64,000 bases of DNA, taken from contig NC_057790.1 of assembly GCF_014905175.1 (NCBI RefSeq), positions 620,001-684,000 of the forward strand. The letters run 5' to 3'. The position numbers and the translations under genes were made by a program. The notes under the pieces are model-generated. The model was given only the letters and a program-made list of their open reading frames with translations, did not search any database and had not been told where the DNA came from. Shown here one piece after another: positions 50,901 to 60,536 of this stretch. Positions within the stretch are counted from its first letter, which is position 1; the number at the start of each line of letters is the position of its first letter. Source of the stretch: Aphidius gifuensis. Taxonomy: Eukaryota > Arthropoda > Insecta > Hymenoptera > Braconidae.

Positions 50901-53900
50901 TGAAAAAAATTTTTTTTTTCAACTTTTTTATACACAGGTGGAAGGCTAAGCTTGCAATGAATTTAATATACTTTTTTATAAATTTTAAAATGGGATAAAT
51001 TGTTTTTTATTTACCTGGCATTGTTGAGGTCCTTGACGGTTTGGGGATGATGCTTTGGGTCGTGATTTTTTAACACCAAGTTTGCCAGGTTCACCTGGAC
51101 TTATTCTTAATTCTTCACTGCTACCTGTAATCACAAAAAAGAAGGAGAAAAAATGTTAATTAAAATATTGTAAATAAATTTGAGAGAGATTTATAAATGC
51201 AAATAATTTTCATGCGAATTTAAACAAGTAAAATATTCATGAAAATTAAATAATATAAGTGGTTGAAATTGAGCATCTGTTGAAACATTAAATATGACAT
51301 TACGACATGAACAAATGTAAAATAGATTCATATAATTTTCAGTATAATTTTGTACAATAATTGCCTGTCGACCGATTGGTCTACCTTCGTCGTCGTCGTC
51401 GTCGTCATCGGCGTCGTCAACGACTCACGCTACTAATTAGTCTGCCAATTTAATTAGACTGTATTATCGTTCAATTTCAAAAGCGAACAGACACATCAGA
51501 TTTTCCATTGAATAATATAAATATAGACTGTTTTAATGTCAAGTAAATATTTAATCATTCAAAATTTTCTATCAAATAAATTTTGGAATTATTATTTATT
51601 TATTTTTAAATTCACAAAAAATTAATTAATCATTTGTAATGACTAAATTATATTATTATTTTGAATTTAATTTTTTTAATATTAACTTTTTAAATATTCT
51701 ATTATCTATTTTAAAAATAAATTAAATGTAGATTATTTTTTATTAATAAATCATAAAACAGTAAATAATATTTCAATAAAAATATAATTTAATATTAAAT
51801 TATAGAGAAACTTACTCGTTGATATATATATTTTTTTATTTTTTTTACAATAACGACATATACCTCCTGAAATCCTGATGTAAATAAAAATTCTCTAGAT
51901 CGTTAAAAATGAATAGAGTAATAATATTAACGTCCTCGTATATTCAGCCTATATCTAGATAACATTCACGCTTCATAGATGACTTTTATTTACGATTTTA
52001 AAATATCGTAAATAATAGTAAACCATAAAATTGCACATTTGAAGTTTGTGTTTTTCTATGATATTTTTAACTATTGTTCTTTGCCAGATAATATACATTT
52101 TATATTCCCTAAAATATTTAAATTTTTTCTCGTTTCACATATTGAACAAAAACAAAATAAACTTGGTTATTTTTTTCCTGTCAACTAGTAAATTTATATC
52201 TTTTATAAAAAATAATAATAAAAATTAAAAGACAGTATTTTATAGAAATAAAAAAAATAAACAAAAGAAGTAAAAAATATTAAAACTAAAATCGATGGAG
52301 ATATAAAAATGAATGGCCAACTTACTGGGCATGGGTATAGAATATTACACACAGATATATACACTGATGGGTGATCAATTTATAATATTTATCGGTGTTA
52401 GCCGATAATGGAATTTCGTTGCTACCTGGTTGCTATACCCTTGCATGAAAAGCACAGTATGACCAAGCTCTAAATCCACCAACATGATGTATGTTCAAAA
52501 ATAGTACCCATAAACTTTCCAATATACTTGCAAGTATTAAAAATATAAATAAAACCAAAAAAATATTATCTAATAATGATAAAAGTCCAATTAAAATTTG
52601 TTCTCGTTTCATATTCAAATATATTCCAAAAAAAAAAAAATAAAAAACTATATTTAACTATAATAAACAGTCAATTTGACAAAGAAAATTATCAAACTAA
52701 TTTATCATTTTTTTATGTTTTTATATCTAATAATTTTCACACGACAATACGAGTATGAAAAATAAATTTAATTACCCTTAAATATTTAAAGCTTCATTGT
52801 TTTAAAAAAGCTCTTTATAATAATTTTAATAAAAATTCTTCAAATTAATTTAATCAATAGATTAATAATTTTTTAAAATAAAATTAAAAATATTTTAGTT
52901 ATTTAATTAATACAAGGTATTTTCGTATAAATTTCAGTGTAAATTTTACTTTGTTAATTACTATTTTAAACTAATAAAGCTAGATTAAAAAATGTGGAGC
53001 AAAAAAAATTTTACTTTCAGGAAGAAAATATATTAAAAAATAAAATAAAATTAGTGTTAAATTTTTTTTTCTCGATAATTTAATAAATTACAAAAGACGA
53101 GGTAAAAATTTACGAGTTTATGTATGTATAAAAAAAAATATACAAAGGCATTATAACTTGTCTATTATTATTTCATTATAGTGATATAAAATGACAGAGA
53201 TAAATTTAATGGTGTGACCTGGTGAGTTTAAAGAAAATTCTTGGTTATTTTCCTGAGTGGTGCTACCGACTGTCAGACAGGTTGATTTGTAATTATATCT
53301 ATATAATATTTTGCTCTCTTTAAGTATCTAACATCTAACAGTTGATGCCTGGCTGATAAAGCAACCGAGACTCATAATGCATAATGGTTTAATTAAGAAG
53401 TTGTCGTACTTAAATCCTTACCCTCTTTCTATTCCTCTCACTTTAACCGACTATCTTCATAAAGATTATTCAAAATTTTTCATCATTCTCTCTATTTTCA
53501 ACTCACTTTTATATTCATTCATTATATTTTTATGATTATTATTAAAATATCAATTTGTCAAATTATTTTTCATAAATTTAATGCACTTATTTCATGAAAA
53601 TTAAATATTTTTTTTAAATGTACATATAAATCACTGCAGTGAATAGCTGTCCTTAAGTTTGTTGAAAATAAAAAAAAAAAAGAAATCAATTTTAAGCAAT
53701 GTAAGCTGAAAGGTGAACTGTGATAAGGAAAAAAGAAAAAATAAAAAAAAAAAAAAATGAAGCTTCAAGTAAGTCTTAAAAAAAGAATAGTTTAAAAAAA
53801 ATTGAAATTTATTATTTTTTTTTTTTTTTTAGAGTATAGTAAAAAAAGTTTTGGTGCTTTTGAAATTTTCCGGGGCAGGTGGTCTGATGGCTCATAAATT

Positions 53901-56900
53901 TGGTCTTTCAGATTGCGTGATAAAAAAGTTTTTTTTTTTTTTCGTTGACTTGAAAAATTTCTAGTGGCGATTGGAATATTATAAAATGTATGAAAAACCG
54001 ATTGAAATATATTATATATATTTTATTATAATATTAATTTTAATGAGCTTTATCTTTTGTTGAAAGTGCTTGAGAACAAATACGAGAGTTATGGTGTGTG
54101 GTTGGATGGACGGAACAGTATAATGGAAAATTCGATGGTAACAAGAAGACTGAGACAGACAAAAGCTCGAGTGTTACGAAATTTTAGTAATTAAATTACA
54201 AAAGTTGGTCTGAATTTGTCACCCAAACGTCTCACTACGACACGTCATTCAATAATGTCTGTCAAAATGCTTATCTAAGATTAACAAATATATCATTGCA
54301 TTAAAAGTTTAACAAAAAAAAATATAGATTTCAAGAAATTCTGATTTTTTTCTATTAAAAAAAGCTCCTTTTTAAATGATTCCTCATTTTGTTGATTTAT
54401 AATTCAACAACATTACAATTATTAAATAATAAAATGCTAAATTTTAAAATTAAATGTGTTGATTTTATTCCAATGAAAAATCAACAAAAATAATGTAAAA
54501 TAAATCCAAAATTTTGTTTGAAATGTCAAGCTTAAATATTTAAAAAAGCTCCCAATTTATTTTGATATTTGATAATTATTATTATCATTGACTAACTATT
54601 ATATTCATCCAACATAATAAAATAATTTTGTCAATTTATAAAATGTCGAACAACTTCTGGCAATAATGTTCTATCACGTTCAATAAGATCACTCTATAAA
54701 GTTAAATTGAAACGATCACGATATACACACCTGCGACCTTCTCACTCAATCTATCCTCTTTTTATTTTTTTTTATTATTTACTTTTTCTTCTTCAATCCA
54801 AGAAGTCAAATATTTTTCATCAAGTAAAAAAATTTGTACACAATTCATTTAGCTCCTCATGATCCTGTACTTTTTTTTTTTCCACGTGTAAACAAATACA
54901 GAACGTGTTTTATTAATAAAAGAAAAAAAAAAAAAAGAATAACAATAATGTACGTAATAAAATAAAGTACAGTAATAATGAAATATGATATTGAATAGGA
55001 AACAGAACAAGACATTGCTTTCAACTTTTATATTGATCAGGTAAAATAATAATTTTATATTTTTTTATTTTATATATTTATTATTTTTTTTTGTATGACT
55101 TCTTGGTTCTTTACTCACGATGCATTTTTTTTTTTTTCTTTATTTTTACCCTTTTTCTTGTGTACTTTCAGTACTCGTTCGATTTTATAGATGGATTACA
55201 GAAGTTTACGCTCGACGAAGCTCAGCAGATAGAGTTTTTACGGTTCTAAGTATATTTTTTTTTCATTTTATTTTACTTGATGTATATACACACACACATA
55301 TGAATCTGTATAAACTGGCAGTGTCATGAAAATCGATTTATTTTAAATTTGAAAAAACCAAGTGAACTACAGCTCGTCCTTACAACTTGGCAGATGATTG
55401 TCTTTTATTTTGATCGAAAATAGTCTTAAAACAATATAAAAAAAAAAATAAAAATAAATGAAAACGATTTCAATCATGTCAACAGAGTAATAAAATAACC
55501 AATAAATAAATTGATAATTAAATTAAAAAAGAAAATTAAATTAACAGTCAAAAGAACAAATCAATTTTTATTTTTTCTCTTTAATTTTAAAATTAAAATA
55601 CAATAGCTTTTCTTAATTTTGATATCAATTATTTTGCTATTTAAAAAATGTTAATTAAAAATTTTTTTTTTAATTCTGTTAATGATTTGTTATTGATAAG
55701 GATGTGAATTATTTAATTGTGTGATTGATTAAAGCAATAAGTGATATATGACAAGTTGATGTGATAATGCATTTGACTCATGTAACTTGAATTTAATTCA
55801 GAGTATAGATATTGATGTTGTAATGAGAGAAACAAAGGGAATTGATGATGCAATTGATATATGCTGGTGTAATCAACATGTTGAGGATCAAGAGAACAAA
55901 TCAACCAAATACAGAATTCAACTATCATAGGAGTATATTTGGAATATATTGATAGGTGTTACGTTGATGCTATTTATACTTGTTTGATATCAAAAACACT
56001 TGTATTTTCAATTCATCAATTTAATTTGAGATGATTGCTTATCACTGCAATTATTTATTCATTATATAATTATACTAATTAATGATATTGCATCGTTAGT
56101 ATTTTTATTGAAATTTAAATAGATTAGCTATTTCGAATTTATTATTTTTGTATTCATCTGGCTGGTTTTAATGCTAAAATTTCATTTGAAAAATACAGAG
56201 AAATATTTTTAATTAAATGCAAAATTGATTTGACTAGAAAATTGTTGGAACATGTATATTTTTTTTAGTTCTGAATATTTGAAATGAAATAATTAATTTT
56301 ATTTTTCATTTAAAGTACTAATTATTTTATAATTAATTAATGGAAATTGTTGATTTAATTTTGTCTGACTAAATCGAGTTTTTTCTACTTGTAAAAAAAT
56401 TTTTTTCTAACGGATAAAGTTTTGTTATGTAGTTATTTGATGAATTTTAATATTTTCAAATAAATTTTATAAATGAAAATAATTAGTTTTATGTTTATTT
56501 GTTCAACTCGGGAATTTGGAAAATATTTAAAATATGTTTCTGAAATTATGAATACTAAAATTATGAGATAAATGTAAAATAAATATTGTTGAAATTTTTT
56601 ATTTAATCCGTCTGATGAAAACAAGCTTGTTCTACTTGAAAGAAAAAAGAAAATTTTGAGGAAAAATATTTTTGTTACGTATTTATTTTCCAAGGAATAT
56701 TCAAACTCAAATAATATGTTGAAAATATTTTTCTAAATGCCAAACAATCCTTAAATTTTTATTTGCAAATATATTTTATTTTTTTTTGAGTAGTAAAAAC
56801 CTTGTTTACGTCAGACAAGCTGAATCGACAATTTAAATTTATTTCGTATCGACTTGATAATTTTTTTGTTAAATGAAAAAATTATTTTCAATATTTTTTA

Positions 56901-59900
56901 GATCAATTTGATAATTAATATTGCAAAAAAAATAGTTTGAAGTACAAAAATAATCAGATTAATTATAAAACCAAGTGAACATTCTACATTTTGAATTAAA
57001 AAAAATGATCTGGGTCAGATAAATTAATTTACCATGATACAATTACCATTTAAAATTAAAAATTCAAATTTATTATTCTAATTCTGGTAGCCACAAATCT
57101 CGATATAAATTTAAAATATTCAATCAATAATCAAACTCAATTTGAAAATATAAAATCCACCAGATGGATATTAAATAAAATAATTAAAAAAAAAATTCTT
57201 CCAGTGTAAAAAATAATCCATTAAATGCTTCAATGTAATTTTTATTTTTCATTGTTTAAAAAAAAATTTAAAAACCCGTGGCTATTGTGTTGTAAAATTA
57301 AAAAAAATTCAAGTAAAAATTTCAGTACCAATGTCACCATAAAGCTCATTCATCAATACAAATAAAAATTGTGCATGAATGGGCATAAATTTAGTTTTCA
57401 TTTTATATTTTTTATCCCCTGAAAATTCCAACGATTTTGTTCACTACTTTGCCTCTTGGGAAACTAGATGAAATGGTAAAACGTGATGTACGTTTTTTTT
57501 TTTTTTTTCTACATTTTTTTATTATCCAGTTCGACATTCCCATAAGTGCCCCTATGGCCAATTACTAGATTCTTTTGCTCGGAGCACACATACTTGGCTG
57601 CATGTCAATATTGTCGAGCTGAGTATACATTCAATGCAGTTTTCCAAAAAAAAAAAGAAAAGCACCAAAAGAATTGTAAAAAAAAAACCAACAACAACTA
57701 AAATAAAAAAGTTGAAAAAAATTCCTTCGAAAAAAAAGCTCCATGCTTTTTTGTAAATAGTTTTTTTGTTTGCCATTCATTCTGATAATAATTAAATTGA
57801 AACAACATTTCAGTATATCGTGATTGAAAATGAATTAATTACAAAGGAGAGAAAAAACAAAAAAAAATAGAGACAAATTGTATGAAAGGAGTTTCCTTGA
57901 GAAGATGAATAGCCATAGATAAATTTGTGTGGCACAAAATAAACCAACATTACATCTTCACTGGACCACCATGACTTTGTCAAGTAAATACATTTATTAC
58001 ACACACACCCATGTATTTATAAATGTATATATATTCTATTACATGAGACGAATACATCACTATGTGCCAATTGAATGAGAAAAAAAATATAGCAAAAATA
58101 AAATGAGAGAGAGAGCTTTGGCACCGACAAAATCGTATTACTTGAGCATTGTGAAAACTGAATAGCTTGCATTAGAGCCAACGAGATTCAAGCATTTGTG
58201 GCCTTATGTATTTTTGCAAAATGTGCTTCTTCAATCTCTCCTTTTTCTCATCTACATATGTATTTATTTTTTTTAATATTATTATCATTTTTTTTTTTTT
58301 CAATATGTAAATTTACAGATGAATTCAAAATATATATATGATTTTTTTTATCAACTTATTCTCAAGTTTTTTTTCCTTTTAATTCAGCTTTAGAATTATT
58401 ATAAATTTTTTTTTCTCTCGTTGATAGAGAATACGGTGGAGCTTTTTTTTTTCTTTTTCAAAATGTACATGAAAATTATCAGAGTTAAAATTCTGGTTCT
58501 ACAGAAAAGAGGATAATGTTATTTTGATATTTTTTTTTTGTATGTTCTACTCAGTATTTTAATAGGGATACAAAAAAAAAAATTGAGAGAGATTAGTGCA
58601 TGTGTGGTATTTATTAAACACACCTGGGACATAAATGCAATTTTCCAAGTTTAATAAATGCTTTTGTAATTTACGTATAATTTAATACGGTTATACAATC
58701 CTCAAACTGAAAATATCGACAGACAAAAAAATGCTTAGCCCATGAAAAATTGATGTAAAAAATTGACCGCCTAAGAATGTCATTTGTGAGTAAAAAAAAG
58801 CAACATTGCAATCAGATAAAAAGTATAAATTCAAATATAACAAAAGCCAATATATAAAATAAATCTGATAAGCATTGTGTGTTTGAAAAATTTCATATTG
58901 TCATGAAAGCGATATGAGTATAAAAAATAAAAAGAAAATAATTGTATCCAATGAAAATAGAAAAATAAAAATCAATAATAAAAATATTTTTTCATATAAT
59001 AATAATGTGAAAAAAAAATATTGTAAAAATTGGTTTGAGTTAAATTTAAGAGGATATGATAAGACTTTAAGTTAAAAAGATATTTTGAGTTAAAGTTATA
59101 TAAGGTTTGGGAGGAGGGTATCCATCTTACGAGAATCGATTTTAAGTTATCTGCCTTCATTGTCTACTGAAGAGTGTCTCTGAGTGACGACGACGACAAC
59201 GACAACGACGACGTCAGGTGACGAAAGGGGATGGTTGTGATAGTAAGAACAAGTACCGCCTTGTTCTCAGTAATTGCTTCGACTCAAGAATGCAATATCC
59301 CTTTCCTCTTTAATGTTATCTAAAAATTTTTATTCTTATTTTTATATAGGTATATATTTCCTGTTATTTTCCTGTCTTTCTATTTTTCTTTTCTTTTTTT
59401 TTTTTTCATTTCTTAGTTACAAAATTCCCTCACATCAAGTCCAGCCATATACGCGTTATTTTTTTTTTTTGGTTTTTATTTTAAATAAATCCCTTTTCAT
59501 AGTATCTTTTAGTATGTAATTTTTTTTATTTATTTATTTATTTTTTTTTTGGTGTTTCTTTATCTCAACTGTCAAGTGAAAATAGTTGGTGAATAAAAAA
59601 GAAAATAATAATAATAAAAATTGTTAAAGGGGCGTAATGCAACTGGCCATCAAAGTAAGCTTTTCATCAACGGCTTCAATTGCAATGTGGTATAGAGAAT
59701 TGGATATCCTCGTTTGATCGTAAAAAAGACTCAGGTGGCAATCAATTTCTTAGATTCTTCGCTTTGGCTCTTCCTGTTCGTTCAAACGTGAATTCCTACA
59801 TTTTATTTTTGTGCTTTTTTTTTTACCTTCTTCTTCTTCAGTTTCCTTTGAAGGCACAAATAGTTAATAAAAAACAATAAAGAAAAATAACGTAGAGACA

Positions 59901-60536
59901 AATCAATTCAGTCACGTTTTTTTTATTTTATTTTTTTTTTTTTATCTACAAAAGTATTTTAACATTGAAAATTCTATGACCTAAAATTTTTCAATGGACT
60001 GTAAACAGTTAGGGGACAACTAGAATAAAGAGATATTGGTAAAAAAACAATTTCAGTAAAGCCGCGAAAAGTTGGTTTGAATCCAAGGCTTCTTACTGAA
60101 ACTGAGTGTACATTTGGCTTTGGCATTTTATATACTGTATAGTTTTCCGTCTAAAACTTTTGAAGGCCGACACACACACACTTCATACGACAATATATAT
60201 ACATAGTCTCAATAGAAGAGAAAAAAAAAAACTGAAGAAGAATAAAGAGGTAAAAAAAACTGACACAGGTCAAAAGTATTCCTTTCGACAAGAAAAAGAA
60301 AATGCTGTGAAAGGTCAAAGAAGTGAAATAAAAAAATGAAAAAAATAAAATACAATTCAAAAGATGATATAAAGAATAAGAATAAAAAAATGACTTACTC
60401 ATATCGTTGTCACCGGGTACTCCGAGACTGTCACTATTGTCATTTATGAATGCTTCCGCTGTTGATGTAAACGTCTGGGGTGATAGTGTTAGGTCCGGCC
60501 CACTTTCACTATCAAAAAGCTCCAAATTACTGTTTC
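23675..60536 (-). CDS. C2H2/ELM2/SANT corepressor of the TRERF1/ZNF541/MIDEAS family (5' end off window)
   Basis: Twelve minus-strand exons join in one frame into about 1,502 residues, the first residue split: 60399-60536, 51015-51124, 48277-48395, 44934-45267, 41734-42006, 31151-31426, 29092-29206, 27383-28002, 25279-27315, 25113-25196, 24465-24622 and 23675-23918. Counting from the first visible residue: an acidic Ser-rich start; three C2H2 fingers (C82/C85/H98/H102, C110/C113/H126/H130, C138/C143/H156/H160); Asn/Ser/Thr/Gln-rich linkers; a fourth finger (C391/C394/H407/H411) with NIPALNGHMRLHGG; long poly-Gln; an ELM2 domain (about 1133-1220, INIGTRYQASIP); a SANT domain (about 1242-1288); and a last finger (C1417/C1420/H1433/H1437) whose knuckle is split by an intron. 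ELM2-SANT with these fingers is the scaffold type that binds HDAC1/2 in the mitotic deacetylase complex (MiDAC), so a nuclear corepressor role is likely. The first coding exon is not found, so the true start is upstream. The large first introns suggest complex regulation. Confidence 0.88.
24465..24622 (-). CDS. Corepressor exon: first half of the C-terminal finger
   Basis: Ser/Asn-rich, ends PLHYPCKICGK with a GTAAGT donor in phase 2. The zinc finger is complete only when joined to the next exon, which confirms the splice. Confidence 0.85.
25113..25196 (-). CDS. Corepressor small exon between SANT and last finger
   Basis: Encodes 28 residues ending in LRLFAYDCPD with a GTAAGT donor. Two in-frame acceptors six bases apart (exon starts 25196 or 25190) would include or skip two residues, Leu-Gln. 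Confidence 0.8.
25279..27315 (-). CDS. Corepressor major exon: Pro/Ser-rich, poly-Gln, ELM2 and SANT
   Basis: A single 2,037-base exon, phase 0 at both ends. In order: a Ser/Pro-rich region with repeated SPLPSPL-type motifs, interrupted poly-Gln near 26400-26520, a basic RKRPR-like stretch that could be a nuclear localisation signal, the ELM2 domain and the SANT domain (RWTSQEMMIFYQGLL...IQFYYIWKKLC). Confidence 0.95.
27383..28002 (-). CDS. Corepressor exon with long poly-Gln
   Basis: 620 bases, opens in phase 1 and closes in phase 0. Encodes a Gln/Pro-rich segment with an almost pure run of Gln interrupted by His (about 27558-27615), written in mixed CAA and CAG codons. Confidence 0.88.
28003..29091 (-). 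other. Intron of the corepressor gene
   Basis: AT-rich, no coding exon seen. A mixed-composition stretch lies at about 28790-28900. Confidence 0.6.
29092..29206 (-). CDS. Corepressor exon, charged segment
   Basis: 115 bases. Encodes a Lys/Glu-rich start and then NVRALIEEKIIQKRTT, likely helical. The donor is in phase 1 and matches the exon at 28002. Confidence 0.8.
29207..31150 (-). other. Intron of the corepressor gene
   Basis: Contains a cluster of TTCGA/TTCGAAA motifs at 29618-29680 and an AT-poorer island at about 30390-30530 with ATTGGGATTGG, two inverted CCAAT boxes. No exon supported. Confidence 0.5.
31151..31426 (-). CDS. Corepressor exon with the fourth C2H2 finger
   Basis: Phase 0 at both ends, 92 residues: a Gln/Ser/Asn-rich lead, then ECSLCRRQFKNIPALNGHM and RLHGGYFKK. 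The FKNIPALNGHMRLHGG block is a hallmark finger of this family. Confidence 0.92.
36815..37072 (-). CDS. Probable alternative first coding exon (short isoform)
   Basis: Encodes 86 residues from ATG (MDDYNHDWFNQ), a Tyr/Asn/Gln-rich low-complexity segment ending YTYPQQ, then a CAG|GTAAAT donor in phase 0, compatible with the acceptor at 31426. An in-frame TGA lies 15 bases upstream of the ATG, and no upstream AG would let this exon be entered in frame, so it reads as a first exon. The resulting isoform would lack fingers 1-3 but keep finger 4, ELM2, SANT and the last finger. Confidence 0.65.
38169..38432. repeat. Tandem duplication, 142-bp period, two diverged copies
   Basis: Copy one starts AATTATTAATTTTATATTG at 38169 and copy two AATTATTAATTTTCTATTG at 38311. 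Both continue through TTATTTAAAATTAAAAAA, a TTTCCCAACAATAACCA-like block and TTTTTTAAA in the same order, with scattered substitutions. Confidence 0.7.
39913..40150 (+). promoter_or_regulatory. Candidate antisense promoter inside the large intron
   Basis: On the plus strand: inverted CCAAT boxes (ATTGG) at 39922-39926 and 39987-39991, a perfect TTCCCGGAA palindrome (STAT-type, TTCN3GAA) at 39946-39954, G/C runs (GGGGGTCC, ACCCCCTC) at 40028-40085, TATAAAA at 40092-40098, an initiator TCAGTT at 40114-40119 and, at exactly +28 from the initiator A, AGATAC, a near match to the DPE. The TATA spacing is slightly short. All motif-based. Confidence 0.35.
40166..40420 (+). CDS. Small ORF downstream of the candidate antisense promoter
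   Basis: An 84-codon frame from ATG (MQKKNTDNINFEMNKILDKL), 50 bases after the predicted start site. Its first 36 codons are of balanced composition (including LILNPCELLDPHRT); at 40273 an ACG|GTATGT donor could splice it onward. Beyond that the frame is AT-rich (Lys/Asn/Phe). I recognise no domain, and a 17-codon frame starts slightly earlier at 40152. It may be a chance ORF. Confidence 0.2.
   Translation: MQKKNTDNINFEMNKILDKLVFLILNPCELLDPHRTVCLSRKGNVGQKTCLLLYILNKNIFFNNNVFKKTFKQFDDFLLNFIKF
41734..42006 (-). CDS. Corepressor exon, Gln/Asn-rich linker
   Basis: Phase 0 at both ends, 91 residues beginning NSTSGGNNDGLTKHQIELI, with a short Gln run and Asn/Thr/Ser-rich sequence. Good acceptor and a CAG|GTAAGT donor. 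Confidence 0.85.
42007..44933 (-). other. Intron of the corepressor gene
   Basis: Contains an (AAC)n microsatellite at 43159-43211, a hydrophobic small ORF on the plus strand at 43992-44174 and an AT-poorer island at about 44370-44520 that opens with nested palindromes (AACATT and AATGTT flanking CTAGAACGA). No exon of the host gene seen. Confidence 0.5.
43159..43211 (+). repeat. (AAC)n microsatellite
   Basis: Near-perfect AAC trinucleotide repeat with a few substitutions, inside an intron. Confidence 0.9.
44934..45267 (-). CDS. Corepressor exon: rest of finger 2, finger 3 and Thr/Pro linker
   Basis: It enters within the second finger (NGHMLTH), then the third finger (ECKADGCGKSYCDARSLRRH), followed by Ser/Pro/Thr-rich repeats and ALKQLLATEPAP. 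Phase 2 in, phase 0 out. Confidence 0.92.
46070..46088 (+). repeat. (AG)n microsatellite
   Basis: Perfect GA dinucleotide run flanked by purine-rich sequence. Confidence 0.9.
47309..47400. repeat. Diverged direct repeat, copy 1
   Basis: Matches 47894-47985 over about 90 bases, sharing CTTGAAAATACTAATTAATA, ACAAGT-TTGCAT and CTAATTAAATTTAATATAAT in the same order. A further T-rich lead (from about 47255, ATTTATTCATCA) is also shared. Confidence 0.8.
47521..47843 (+). mobile_element. Candidate tRNA-derived SINE-like element
   Basis: The left part has a tRNA-like head: an A-box-like CTAATCACTTGGTTGATAGC at about 47552-47571 followed some 30 bases later by GGTTCAAATCT (about 47587-47597), close to the B-box GGTTCRANNCC. 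It continues as a mixed-composition body of about 220 bases unlike the flanking AT-rich intron and ends in a long T tract at about 47829-47843. Coordinates are approximate, clear target-site duplications were not found, and the tRNA part does not fold as an intact tRNA. Confidence 0.4.
47894..47985. repeat. Diverged direct repeat, copy 2
   Basis: Second copy of the sequence at 47309-47400, same orientation, about 585 bases away, with a few small gaps and substitutions. Confidence 0.8.
48277..48395 (-). CDS. Corepressor exon: fingers 1 and 2
   Basis: 119 bases reading VCGKVFNNASALTKHKLTH, then a linker and CTMCGKAFKRQDHL, split at Leu in phase 2. Its frame and the finger pattern join it to the exons on both sides. 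Confidence 0.92.
48396..51014 (-). other. Intron of the corepressor gene
   Basis: Contains the ATG-started open frame at 49895-50107, a short CAT repeat (49918-49940) and a mixed-composition stretch at 50260-50390. The remainder shows no exon. Confidence 0.5.
49895..50107 (-). CDS. Candidate 70-codon ORF or second alternative first exon
   Basis: It starts AAAATGG (good context) with a TAA codon two codons before the ATG, and reads MEFINDILNASQYTYTTHDH and on, with balanced amino-acid use, to a His run and a stop. A possible donor CAG|GTTGTT at 49973 would end a 45-codon exon in phase 0, which fits the acceptor at 48395, though the product would lack the first Cys of finger 1. The donor is weak. 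Not recognised. Confidence 0.3.
   Translation of the reverse strand: MEFINDILNASQYTYTTHDHFVEVGHKPLPSINNTHHAHLVSSYQVVWLFCKPLFHYHHHHHQQFQPAHT
51015..51124 (-). CDS. Corepressor exon ending in the first finger cysteine
   Basis: Encodes SSEELRISPGEPGKLG, a basic stretch and QGPQQCQ, supplying the first Cys of finger 1. Donor CAG|GTAAAT in phase 0. Confidence 0.85.
51386..51424 (+). repeat. (TCG/GTC)n microsatellite
   Basis: CpG-containing TCG trinucleotide run with one or two interruptions, within an AT-rich intron. Confidence 0.9.
59184..59214 (+). repeat. (GAC)n microsatellite
   Basis: GACGACGACGACAACGACAA and following units; the complement of the repeat at 51386. Confidence 0.9.
60399..60536 (-). 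CDS. Corepressor most 5' visible exon, acidic
   Basis: 138 bases encoding NSNLELFDSESGPDLTLSP and an acidic Ser/Asp-rich end (DNDMS). Strong GTAAGT donor in phase 1, acceptor after TAATTACAG, entering in phase 1. No upstream partner was found in the window. Confidence 0.8.

Larger units (their letters stand above)
51125..60398 (-). other. Nine-kilobase intron of the corepressor gene
   Basis: AT-rich, with trinucleotide repeats at 51386-51424 and 59184-59214, and small open frames on the minus strand at 52433-52618 and 55713-55928. AT-poorer stretches at about 53200-53420, 54080-54250 and 59640-59790 may be regulatory. No host exon seen. Confidence 0.5.
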
